Assembly (NCBI RefSeq): GCF_039522165.1
Contig: NZ_BAAADE010000004.1
Span: 1-64,000, forward strand
Direction of reading: 5' to 3'
DNA: 64,000 nt
Origin: Paenochrobactrum glaciei
GTDB lineage: Bacteria > Pseudomonadota > Alphaproteobacteria > Rhizobiales > Rhizobiaceae
Position 1 is the first letter of the stretch. Every line of letters begins with the position of its first letter. Below, piece by piece: positions 14,752-22,371 of the stretch. The notes under the pieces are model-generated. The model made no database searches. It saw nothing but the letters and a program-made list of their open reading frames with translations, and was not told the origin of the DNA. The position numbers and the translations under genes were made by a program.

Positions 14752-16023
14752 CTATTTCGCAATGACGCGGCGGCGTTTTTGATCTAACTGGCTAGTAATA
14801 CCTTGGTGAAAATTAAGTCGTGGAAGCTGCGTAGTTAATTTCGCAGCTTCCATCCGCAGATTTTGCTCAACATATTGACAGGCCAAGGCAAAATCATCCG
14901 TATCCAGCCAAATTTCCAGCAGGTGCTGGCCATGTTGTACCGCGCGATAATCACGAATTTCACATTGGCTTGTAGCAACAGACTGCCGGATGAGATCAGA
15001 CGGGATCATCTGCAATTCACCGTCAGGTTTTTGCCAATAAAGAATATCATCGCAGCGCCCTTCGATGCGTTTCAGGCGCTGACTGGCACAGCCACAAGGA
15101 CATGGCTCATCATCAGGGATTAAAATATCATCCAAGCGATATTTTAACACTGGTTGGGTTTCCCGCGTCAAATCCGTAATAATGGGAGCAAAAGCACCGC
15201 TCGCTTGATCAATAATATCCCGCTCAATATGCACATAAGCTTCATTTAAGTGCAAAGAGCCGGCACGGCATGTCATGCCAAGCACACCTTCGGTGCATTG
15301 ATAAACCTGATCCACCCTGACACCAAAAACATCTTTAACGGCACGCTCGTCTTCAGGTGAAAGCACTTCTGCGACAGATATGATACAACGGGGTTGAATA
15401 TTAATTGCACCATCATTTTGAGCTTGTGCCAAAAGCCGCAATATTTGCGCCGGTGCAATCAGAACTGTTGGATTTTGCTTGTTTAAACGTGGCAGATGGA
15501 GATTAAAGGCCTGTAGCAAATCGTAAAACTCAAAACTGATCAGCGCATTTCCCAATCGCTCATACAGCATATTATTGGCACGCAGAAATAAGCAAACCCG
15601 CTGACTGCGCAAAAATGATGGTGAAAAACGCCCCAACATTAAAGCAGCCCATAATGCGCGCTCACGTCTATTGGAAGCAAAAAGCCCGCGCTGACCGGAC
15701 GTGCCGGTGGAAAGCCCCACAGCAACCTGCCCGATCATTGGTGCGAAATCGCGCTTTTCTTCTGATGTTAAAGCAATCCGTAAAGCATCTTCTTTGGTGA
15801 TACCGGCTGTGTTGATGTCGGAAAAATGCTCCATCATCAGCGCTTTATTCATCATCGGCCAGTTTTCATATGGCTGATCAGCAAAGGCTGCATAAAAAGG
15901 TGAGCGCGGCATAATATGGCGGCGTAAATGCGCAAATGCCCGTTGCTGATGACGGGCTATCGCTTCGCGCGATGCAAAGCCTTTGCCATAACGCGCGCGC
16001 CAAAAAACGCTGAACGGGTTCAT
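14752..16023 (-). CDS. CapK/coenzyme F390 synthetase-like adenylate-forming enzyme
   Basis: A 423-residue member of the PaaK/CapK/F390 synthetase branch of adenylate-forming enzymes. It has the glycine/serine-rich ATP loop GLSTGTSGQRG (103-113), YQCTEGVLG, KYRLDDIL, and a Cys cluster DEPCPCGCAS that can bind zinc. These enzymes activate a carboxylate as acyl-AMP. The ATG overlaps the stop of the metallo-hydrolase gene (ATGA), and the four minus-strand genes of this cluster form one operon. It occupies the slot that OleC-type ligases hold in olefin/beta-lactone clusters. No thiolation domain is present. Substrate unknown. Confidence 0.82.
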   Translation of the reverse strand: MNPFSVFWRARYGKGFASREAIARHQQRAFAHLRRHIMPRSPFYAAFADQPYENWPMMNKALMMEHFSDINTAGITKEDALRIALTSEEKRDFAPMIGQVAVGLSTGTSGQRGLFASNRRERALWAALMLGRFSPSFLRSQRVCLFLRANNMLYERLGNALISFEFYDLLQAFNLHLPRLNKQNPTVLIAPAQILRLLAQAQNDGAINIQPRCIISVAEVLSPEDERAVKDVFGVRVDQVYQCTEGVLGMTCRAGSLHLNEAYVHIERDIIDQASGAFAPIITDLTRETQPVLKYRLDDILIPDDEPCPCGCASQRLKRIEGRCDDILYWQKPDGELQMIPSDLIRQSVATSQCEIRDYRAVQHGQHLLEIWLDTDDFALACQYVEQNLRMEAAKLTTQLPRLNFHQGITSQLDQKRRRVIAK

Positions 16024-16880
16024 ATTTTAACCTCTGATGGCGAAAGCGGGTAACTTTCAGTGCAATGCGAGGCGATGATCTCGACCTGCGGCTGAGCCAG
16101 ATGAAAGGCGCGTAATTTTGCAAAACTATCCATAAAAGCGGCAGCATTGCCCAAACGATGCAAAGTAAACCTTGGCGGCGGCAAATTACGCTGCAAAGAT
16201 TGAAAACTCCAAATGGAATCTGCCACCAGAAAAATCGCACCCTTAGAGGTTTTGGGTAAAAACAAACCTGTTTGGCCGAAACCGTGTCCGGGAAGTGCAA
16301 CTGCAATCGCGGATTGGTCACCCAATAGATCATAACCGATGCCGAAAGCTTGCAACCCATAGGGTTGAAGGCTGAGCTGCGGCAGGCTTTCAACTGCTTT
16401 TAAAGGTAAGGCTTTTAACCGGTCACGCAACATTGCCGGACATCCGGCTTGTAAACTGGCTAAACGCTTTGCGGCAAGTTTTTCAATCGCTGCTTGGGAT
16501 GTAATAACAGGCGGGATGGTGTTTAAGTCAAACAAACCAGCCACATGGTCGGCATGAAGATGCGATAGAAAAACTAAATCAGGTGCACCAACACCATGCC
16601 TTTGCAGTTGCTTGGGCAGGCTATCAGCCGGATTAAAAGTTACAGGTGTCAGCCAGCGATAAATACGCTCCGGAAATGGTTTTGTCGCTTTATTAAAGAG
16701 TGTACCATAGCCGGTATCAAACAATATCGTGCCATGAACCGGATGGCGCAGTAGCGCTACACCCGCAGGAAAACGCCCCATGCGCCAAGGCGCACCGCGC
16801 TGTGTCATTGCGAGGGGCCCGCGACAATAGCCAATATGAAAAGAAGTAAATTCCAGCACGGTTTCAGATGTTTGCGGCAT
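16020..16880 (-). CDS. Metallo-beta-lactamase-fold hydrolase
   Basis: A 286-residue MBL-fold protein with LFDTGYG, the metal motif SHLHADHVAG (HxHxDH at about residues 107-112), LPGHGFGQTG and LVADSIW followed by SHCTESY. This layout matches lactonase-like or thioesterase-like members rather than beta-lactamases. I chose the ATG giving MPQTSETVLEF; an ATG seven codons upstream also lies inside the preceding reductase gene. It overlaps both neighbours, so it is part of a tightly packed operon with a KAS III, an SDR and a CapK-like enzyme, and probably hydrolyses a lactone or acyl intermediate of that pathway. Confidence 0.82.
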   Translation of the reverse strand: MPQTSETVLEFTSFHIGYCRGPLAMTQRGAPWRMGRFPAGVALLRHPVHGTILFDTGYGTLFNKATKPFPERIYRWLTPVTFNPADSLPKQLQRHGVGAPDLVFLSHLHADHVAGLFDLNTIPPVITSQAAIEKLAAKRLASLQAGCPAMLRDRLKALPLKAVESLPQLSLQPYGLQAFGIGYDLLGDQSAIAVALPGHGFGQTGLFLPKTSKGAIFLVADSIWSFQSLQRNLPPPRFTLHRLGNAAAFMDSFAKLRAFHLAQPQVEIIASHCTESYPLSPSEVKI

Positions 16881-17841
16881 AATCCTGAATACCATCTTCA
16901 ATAGATATAGCTGGTATATAACCCAGCTTTTCTTTTGCTTTTGTGATGTCCAGCGTCAGGCTGCACCCAAGTGACGCGACCGCCTGACATGTAATGACTG
17001 GCTCCTTTTGAGGCATCAAAACACGGTGCACAAACTCCAGCATTTTTGCCAGTCGCATGGCATTTTCATAAGAAATATGAACCTCGCGCGGGGCAGCGCT
17101 ATTTAACGTGCAAACAGCCGCCAGTAGTTCGGAAAAGCGATAAGCAACACCGGAAGTAATATTAAAAACTTCGCCGCAGGCGCCATCTTCAAATCCAGCA
17201 AGTGCCATAGCGCGTGCTGCATCTGACACATGGGTGATATCGATCAGGCTTTTACCGCCGCCAATCATCGGCACACGCCCGCGCTTAATAGCTTGCAACA
17301 GACGCGGCATCAGCGAACGATCACCGGTGCCATAAATGGCACGCGGGCGCAAAGCGGTGGTGCGCATACCACTCACATTATCTGCGGCCAGCACCAGACA
17401 TTCCGCTTCATATTTGGTGCGGGCATAATGACTTGGAAAATGCTCCGTCAATGCTGCATCTTCAGCAAGATTAAACCGGTCTTTTCCATTGGCATAAATA
17501 CTGGGTGATGAGGCAAAAACAAAGCGCCCAACTTGTGCTTTGGCCGCAGCCTCAAGCAAGCGTTTGGTGGCAGTGACATTAACGGCTTCAAACTCTTGGC
17601 GCGCCCCCCAAGCGGATGAAAGCGCTGCACAATGAAAAACAATATCAACATGCTGAAACGCTGCAGCCGGATAATCACCCTTCAAATCAAAGGCAAGAAA
17701 TTCGATGCCTTCAGCTGAAAATTCTGAAGCCATCGTCAGGTTACGCCCCTGCGCCAGCACATGATGGCCTTGTGCTGATAAATATAGGCTTAGTCGTTTT
17801 CCCAGACAGCCGGTTGCACCGGTTACAAGAACTTTTGCCAT
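16864..17841 (-). CDS. Extended short-chain dehydrogenase/reductase (NAD-dependent epimerase type, OleD-like)
   Basis: A 325-residue extended SDR with the nucleotide motif VTGATGCLGKRL (6-17), DIVFHCAAL, FASSPSIY, the active-site pair HYARTKY (Tyr139, Lys143) and LRPRAIYGTGDRSLMPRLL. The last motif is typical of the 3-beta-hydroxysteroid dehydrogenase/OleD branch that reduces beta-keto groups. Its start touches the KAS III stop codon. In this operon it would reduce the beta-keto product of the KAS III, which is inference from the enzyme order. Confidence 0.85.
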   Translation of the reverse strand: MAKVLVTGATGCLGKRLSLYLSAQGHHVLAQGRNLTMASEFSAEGIEFLAFDLKGDYPAAAFQHVDIVFHCAALSSAWGARQEFEAVNVTATKRLLEAAAKAQVGRFVFASSPSIYANGKDRFNLAEDAALTEHFPSHYARTKYEAECLVLAADNVSGMRTTALRPRAIYGTGDRSLMPRLLQAIKRGRVPMIGGGKSLIDITHVSDAARAMALAGFEDGACGEVFNITSGVAYRFSELLAAVCTLNSAAPREVHISYENAMRLAKMLEFVHRVLMPQKEPVITCQAVASLGCSLTLDITKAKEKLGYIPAISIEDGIQDYAANI

Positions 17842-18863
17842 TAATATCGCAATATTGCTCCACCAATGGAAATACCCGCCGATGTGCCAGCCAGCAAAAT
17901 TACATCATTACGTTTCACACGCTCTTCCGTAATTGCCGTATGTAAAGCCATCGGAATTGAGGTGGCAATTTGATTGCCGAAACGCGAAAATGTTTGGATG
18001 ACATGATCAGGATTAAGCCCGATACGCGCCAAACCATGGGTTAGCGACGGGCCGCTTGCCTGATGCGGAATAATGCAATCAATATCTGCAATATGCATAT
18101 CGGCCTGTGTAAATAACCGTTTTAAAAACCGTGGCAAATAACGGGCAGTAATCCGAAATGCAGCCTGACCATTCATCTTGAAATAGGATGCTTCAGCGGC
18201 TGCATCACGGTCAACAGCGGCAGAAATGCGCGTGCCGCCACCAGCCAGCACACACGCCTCGCCACCTTCAGAATAAGTTTCAAAACGGCTGGCAATCAGG
18301 CCGTTTCCGTCAGCGCTTAAAACAACAGCCGCAGCACCATCACCAAAAATAGCTGCAACATCCGGTTCGCGCCAGTCCAAACCAACGGAAGCAACATCAG
18401 CAGAAAAAATCAAAACATTGTGGGCAACGCCCAGCTGAATTTTCATCGCAGCTAAATCAAGTGCCTGAATAAAACTCAGACAAGTTGCATTGACATCATA
18501 TGCCGGTATGCCGGACTTCCCCAATCCTAACCGCTGCTGAACCAAAGTGGCGGTAGATGGAATAACCTGCTCCATAACCCCGCAGGCACCAAGAATAAGA
18601 TCAAGCTCTTGCGGCGCAATTCCGGCAGCTTTCAGCGCCTGTCTTGCGGCTTGTTCGGCCATGAACGAGCTGGTTTCCTGCCCCTTTGCCACATATCGCG
18701 CGGTCAAACCAAAGCGGTTTTCCACCGTGCCCTGAGGCCAGCCGAGTCGAGCATCAATTTCAGAAGAAAGGACACGGGTCTCAGGCAGATAGGCACCGGT
18801 TCCAGCAATTTTTAATCCGGGTTTCCCCGCACCATTTTGAACGATTGTCATTAATGTCTGCAC
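17841..18863 (-). CDS. 3-oxoacyl-ACP synthase III family (KAS III, OleA-like)
   Basis: A 340-residue thiolase-fold condensing enzyme. The catalytic triad is complete: Cys128 in DVNATCLSF, His267 in IPHQASGPS and Asn297 in SRFGNQIAT. The Cys-to-His spacing (139) is closer to that of OleA-like enzymes than to housekeeping FabH, and the neighbours are not fatty-acid-synthesis genes, so this is a secondary-lipid paralogue. It is the first gene of the minus-strand operon. It should condense an acyl-CoA with an acyl or malonyl partner. A second ATG four codons in is an alternative start. Confidence 0.85.
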   Translation of the reverse strand: MQTLMTIVQNGAGKPGLKIAGTGAYLPETRVLSSEIDARLGWPQGTVENRFGLTARYVAKGQETSSFMAEQAARQALKAAGIAPQELDLILGACGVMEQVIPSTATLVQQRLGLGKSGIPAYDVNATCLSFIQALDLAAMKIQLGVAHNVLIFSADVASVGLDWREPDVAAIFGDGAAAVVLSADGNGLIASRFETYSEGGEACVLAGGGTRISAAVDRDAAAEASYFKMNGQAAFRITARYLPRFLKRLFTQADMHIADIDCIIPHQASGPSLTHGLARIGLNPDHVIQTFSRFGNQIATSIPMALHTAITEERVKRNDVILLAGTSAGISIGGAILRY

Positions 18864-19015
18864 TTAAATTATGGTGTTCATTTACGCAGTCGCATGATAG
18901 TCAGCACCCGTCAAGAGGTGTTTTTCTACTATAATCTGACGGTAATTACTTATAAAAACGGCTATTTTGAAGCAAATTCAATGGTTATGAGCTATATTTT
19001 CGTGCTGGAGAATGA
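18864..19015. promoter_or_regulatory. Divergent promoter region of the lipid cluster
   Basis: These 152 bases separate the two divergent arms of the cluster and must hold both promoters. On the minus strand a TTGACG hexamer lies about 60 bases upstream of the KAS III gene, but I see no convincing -10 partner. No regulator gene is adjacent and no clear palindrome stands out. A GGAG ribosome-binding site precedes the plus-strand ATG. Confidence 0.5.
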
Positions 19016-19636
19016 ATGAATTCGCTATATTTGCGCTTATGGTACATGCTGACCGGATGGGGTGCTGTCGGGGTTGTCTATAGCCTCACCAGCAGTCAGG
19101 ATCAGGCATCTGCACATTTTCTCCAGCCTTCCGCCGTTGATTTGTGGTTCAAGTTTGATCCCAATGCGATATGGCTTTATTTGTCCTTTTTCATCTTATG
19201 TGCTTATGCTTATTTGTGCTGCCCGCAGCAACGTCTGGTCTGGCTGGCACGCTCCATGCAATTGTCAGCCATTGGTGCAGGTATCGTTTTTACCTTGTGG
19301 CCAACGACAATGGAATTTCCGGCTGTCACACAGGAAACACTCAGTGCAGATGTGCTGCGTTTATTAATCCAGTTGGATTCATTACAAAACTGCCTGCCAT
19401 CGCTGCATGTTACACTGACAATTCTGGCGGTTTACGCGCTATGGCAAAAAACGCAATTATTACGCAGCTTTCTCATCGCCCTTTGGGGTGTTGCCATTAC
19501 AATCTCGATTTTGCAATTACACCGGCATCAATTTGTTGATGCATTGGGCGGAGCAGCCCTTGCTATTTTGGCTGGCATGTTTGCTCACTATATTCTTCAT
19601 TGGAAAAATAAAAGAATTTTGAGGCGTGCGCTATGA
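19016..19636 (+). CDS. PAP2-superfamily membrane phosphatase/phosphotransferase
   Basis: A 206-residue protein with about six hydrophobic segments. It has PAP2 motif 2 as LPSLHVTL (about 120-127) and motif 3 as LHRHQFVDALGG (about 164-175), giving the two catalytic histidines and the Asp. The classical motif 1 (K-x6-RP) is not evident, as in the inositol-phosphorylceramide synthase-like subgroup, so it may transfer a phospho-head group rather than only hydrolyse. It overlaps the downstream desaturase by ATGA. It is likely to act on a membrane lipid made by the divergent operon. Confidence 0.78.
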   Translation: MNSLYLRLWYMLTGWGAVGVVYSLTSSQDQASAHFLQPSAVDLWFKFDPNAIWLYLSFFILCAYAYLCCPQQRLVWLARSMQLSAIGAGIVFTLWPTTMEFPAVTQETLSADVLRLLIQLDSLQNCLPSLHVTLTILAVYALWQKTQLLRSFLIALWGVAITISILQLHRHQFVDALGGAALAILAGMFAHYILHWKNKRILRRAL

Positions 19637-20742
19637 TGGCCATTGCTTTCCCCATTCTGCTGCTCATCATTTTGGTGCTCGGGGAGATGATTATACTCAC
19701 CAAGACCGAACAGGAAAAAGTAGATTGGCATGATGTCGTTTTCAACCTGAATTCAGGCCATATGATGCTGTGGCTGTTTCGCGGGTTGGAGCTTGCCTGT
19801 TACGGTTTCATTGTAACGCATTTGAGCCTAAATCTTGTCGCTGGCTGGTCGCAAGTGTGGGTGTGGCTGCTTGCCATTTTGATGTGGGATTTTTGCTTTT
19901 ATTGGCTGCACCGTTTGCATCATAAATTTGCGCTTTTATGGGCGGTACATGTGGTTCACCATCAGGGCGAGCATTTTAATCTCTCTTTGGCCGTGCGCAA
20001 TTCGTGGTATTCATCGCTGGCATCTATTCCGTTTTTCATTCCGATGGCATTGATCGGCATACCGCTACCAGTTTTCATCACAGTTTCGGTACTGCATTAT
20101 TCTATTCAATTGATGAACCATAGTGCACTGACACCGCGCCTTGGCTGGCTGGAATATATTTTGGTCACGCCGGCTCACCACCGCATCCACCATGTTAATG
20201 ACAGAGCCTATTCAGATGCCAATTATGCAGGCAGCTTTGCTTTTTGGGACAGATTATTCGGCACATATCGCCCCGATTTGCCGGAGCATGAATTTGCATA
20301 TGGTGTTAAAGGCAAAAAATCGTCTCAAAATCCGTTTGTTGCGAGCAATGAACCGTTCCGCGATTATTTACAAAAACGCCGTGAGAAAAGAAAAATTAAA
20401 ACACCGGATTTTTTCAGCTCCGGCTTCATCGTGCTAAGTGGCGCGATAATCCTGTTCATACTGGTGACCGGATATATCTGGCTTTACGGCTATCAAATCA
20501 GCCAGTCACTAACAGAGCAGATTGTGCTGTTTTTGCTTCTTGCAGCAGGTTCTGTTGCCCTTGGAGGTATCAGTGAAGGCAGACAATGGGGCGTTGTGTG
20601 CTGGCTCGCAATTACGTGGGCAATGCTTCTAAGCTTTGCCTTTTATTTCCAATGGCACAGTGCTTTTTGGATGGGCGGTATGATCGCTCTCATCATTCAC
20701 AGCACAGCCGTGTTTCTAGGCTGGGGACGTAAAAGCAGCTGA
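19633..20742 (+). CDS. Sterol desaturase/fatty acid hydroxylase family membrane protein
   Basis: A 369-residue di-iron membrane enzyme. The histidine boxes are LHRLHH (about 91-96), HVVHHQGEHFN (about 104-114) and HHRIHH (about 176-181), the set required for the iron site. About 100 C-terminal residues add three or four further hydrophobic segments beyond the usual core. Members hydroxylate or desaturate sterols, carotenoids, fatty acids or ether lipids. ATG ATG at the start overlaps the PAP2 stop. With the divergent KAS III/SDR operon it suggests tailoring of a long-chain lipid. Confidence 0.85.
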   Translation: MMAIAFPILLLIILVLGEMIILTKTEQEKVDWHDVVFNLNSGHMMLWLFRGLELACYGFIVTHLSLNLVAGWSQVWVWLLAILMWDFCFYWLHRLHHKFALLWAVHVVHHQGEHFNLSLAVRNSWYSSLASIPFFIPMALIGIPLPVFITVSVLHYSIQLMNHSALTPRLGWLEYILVTPAHHRIHHVNDRAYSDANYAGSFAFWDRLFGTYRPDLPEHEFAYGVKGKKSSQNPFVASNEPFRDYLQKRREKRKIKTPDFFSSGFIVLSGAIILFILVTGYIWLYGYQISQSLTEQIVLFLLLAAGSVALGGISEGRQWGVVCWLAITWAMLLSFAFYFQWHSAFWMGGMIALIIHSTAVFLGWGRKSS

Positions 20743-20752
20743 TTTTTAAGAT

Positions 20753-20797
20753 AGTTGTTATCGTGAATAACTGCATTATTTGATCACGATAACAACT
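20753..20797. terminator. Bidirectional terminator between convergent genes
   Basis: A perfect 14-bp inverted repeat (AGTTGTTATCGTGA / TCACGATAACAACT) with a 17-base loop sits between the desaturase stop and the L,D-transpeptidase stop. A GTTTTTA run follows at 20801 on the plus strand and TCTTAAAAA precedes it, so it can serve both directions. Confidence 0.75.
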
Positions 20798-20814
20798 CGT
20801 GTTTTTAATCTGCT

Positions 20815-21486
20815 TTAAGAGGCGGAAGCCATTGGCCCTGAGTTCCCCTGCAACACAACAACTTTGGTGCCGTTCGGGATACGGGTGTAAAGGTCAATGA
20901 TATCCTGATTAAGCAGACGGATACATCCGCTGGAAATGGCACGACCTATCGACCAGTCTTCATTACTTCCGTGGATACGATAAAGTGTATCGCGCCCATC
21001 TTTGAAAAGATAAAGGGCGCGTGCGCCAAGCGGATTGGTTGGCCCCGGTGCCATACCAGAGGCGAGAGGGCCATAGCGCTCAGGCTCACGCTTGATCATA
21101 TCAGGCGTTGGTGTCCAGCTAGGCCACTGGCGCTTATATTGAATAGTGCCCTCGCCTTCAAACTCAAGTCCGGCTTTACCTACACCGATACCATAGCGCA
21201 AGGCGCGGCCATTTTCCTGTTGCAGATACAGAAAACGCTTTTGTGTATCAATGATCACTGTGCCCGGTACATAACCACTCGAATAAGCAACTTCACGACG
21301 ATAATATTGTGGCTCAATCTTTTTCAGATTAGGTGCAGGAACCGGAAAAGGTTCACCCTCCACGGCTGCATACATCGTGTTATGATATGCGGAAACCTTC
21401 GGCCCCTCTTTGACAGCTTGTGTTGATGTACAAGCTGCAAGCGCTGCCGGTAAGCCAACAACAAATGCTCGACGTGTTAGAGACAT
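20815..21486 (-). CDS. L,D-transpeptidase (YkuD domain), lipoprotein/Tat-like signal
   Basis: A 223-residue protein. The N terminus TRRAFVVGLPAALAAC combines an Arg pair with a lipobox-like AAC (Cys19), so it is probably a lipoprotein. The catalytic YkuD motif is IHGSNEDWSIGRAISSGCIR (His172, Cys188). These enzymes make 3-3 peptidoglycan cross-links or anchor proteins to peptidoglycan, and are numerous in Hyphomicrobiales, which grow from the pole. It follows a close paralogue on the same strand, with 92 bases between them. Confidence 0.88.
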   Translation of the reverse strand: MSLTRRAFVVGLPAALAACTSTQAVKEGPKVSAYHNTMYAAVEGEPFPVPAPNLKKIEPQYYRREVAYSSGYVPGTVIIDTQKRFLYLQQENGRALRYGIGVGKAGLEFEGEGTIQYKRQWPSWTPTPDMIKREPERYGPLASGMAPGPTNPLGARALYLFKDGRDTLYRIHGSNEDWSIGRAISSGCIRLLNQDIIDLYTRIPNGTKVVVLQGNSGPMASAS

Positions 21487-21578
21487 AATATAAATATCCT
21501 ACAATCAATAACTGTTCGGGACTGGCATGCAAGCATGCACACCAATCCTATTTATTGGTTACAATAAGCCGGACATAG

Positions 21579-22301
21579 TTAACGAACTATGATACGCGCA
21601 CCTGGCTTTACACGGTCGTGCAGATCGATAATGTCCTGCGCCAAAAGACGAATACATCCAGCTGATACGGCCTTACCGATAGACCATGGCGCATTTGTGC
21701 CATGAACACGATAATATGTATCCTGACCATTTTGATGAATATAAAGCGCACGGGCACCCATTGGATTTTTAGGCCCGCCGTCTACACCGTCTTTAAACCG
21801 ACCGTAATGGTCAGGGTTTCGTTTAATCATGGAAGCGGTTGGCGTCCAGCGCGGCCATGCCTGTTTATGAGCAATTGTTGCTGTGCCTTGAAAATTGCGT
21901 CCCGCAGGCCCGACACCAACGGCATAGCGCACGGCTTTATTGTCAGGCAGCACATAATAAAGATAACGGTTTTTTTGCTCGACAATAATAGTGCCTACCG
22001 GTTCATTTGATTGATAAGACACAATCTGGCGCATATGATCCGGGTTCATTTTCTTGACATCAACCGCAGGAATATTAAAGCGTCCATCCTTCATCGCGCG
22101 ATACATATGTGCCGGATCACCAGCCGGTTTGCTCGCTGTTTTTTTAGTTGAAGCTACTGGTTCAGCTTCTTGTTTAAGCTTGACCTCTTTAGATTTTGCT
22201 TCAGTAGAAATGCTTGTATCTGTCGGTTGTGTTGTGACACAACCCGCCAAAAACAGCGTGCTGATGATAGCACAAATTGATAGTATTTTTCCCGATGACA
22301 A
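21579..22301 (-). CDS. L,D-transpeptidase (YkuD domain) lipoprotein
   Basis: A 240-residue paralogue of the downstream neighbour. It has a clear lipoprotein signal (LFLAGC, Cys21), a Lys/Glu/Ser-rich linker of about 40 residues, then the YkuD domain with the motif VHGTNAPWSIGKAVSAGCIR (His200, Cys216). The central WPRWTPTASMIKRNPDHYG is nearly the same as in the neighbour, which points to tandem duplication. It would work in the periplasm on peptidoglycan stem peptides. It lies downstream of an FtsI-type transpeptidase. Confidence 0.88.
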   Translation of the reverse strand: MSSGKILSICAIISTLFLAGCVTTQPTDTSISTEAKSKEVKLKQEAEPVASTKKTASKPAGDPAHMYRAMKDGRFNIPAVDVKKMNPDHMRQIVSYQSNEPVGTIIVEQKNRYLYYVLPDNKAVRYAVGVGPAGRNFQGTATIAHKQAWPRWTPTASMIKRNPDHYGRFKDGVDGGPKNPMGARALYIHQNGQDTYYRVHGTNAPWSIGKAVSAGCIRLLAQDIIDLHDRVKPGARIIVR

Positions 22302-22329
22302 AGGATGGCTCCATTATAATTTTCATGGT

Positions 22330-22351
22330 TCTGCTTAGTTTCAAAAGCAGA
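22330..22351 (-). terminator. Weak stem-loop behind the FtsI-type gene
   Basis: TCTGCTT / AAGCAGA with an 8-base loop lies about 20 bases after the penicillin-binding protein start of the intergenic gap, upstream of the L,D-transpeptidase. There is no strong U-tract. It could be a minor attenuator; chance is possible. Confidence 0.3.
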
Positions 22352-22371
22352 CTTAGTTGCATGAGTTGTGA

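Noticed and set aside
15878..16393. Minus-strand frame of 171 codons across the hydrolase/CapK junction
   Set aside because: It overlaps both genes in another frame; those two have full catalytic motifs and this frame has none.
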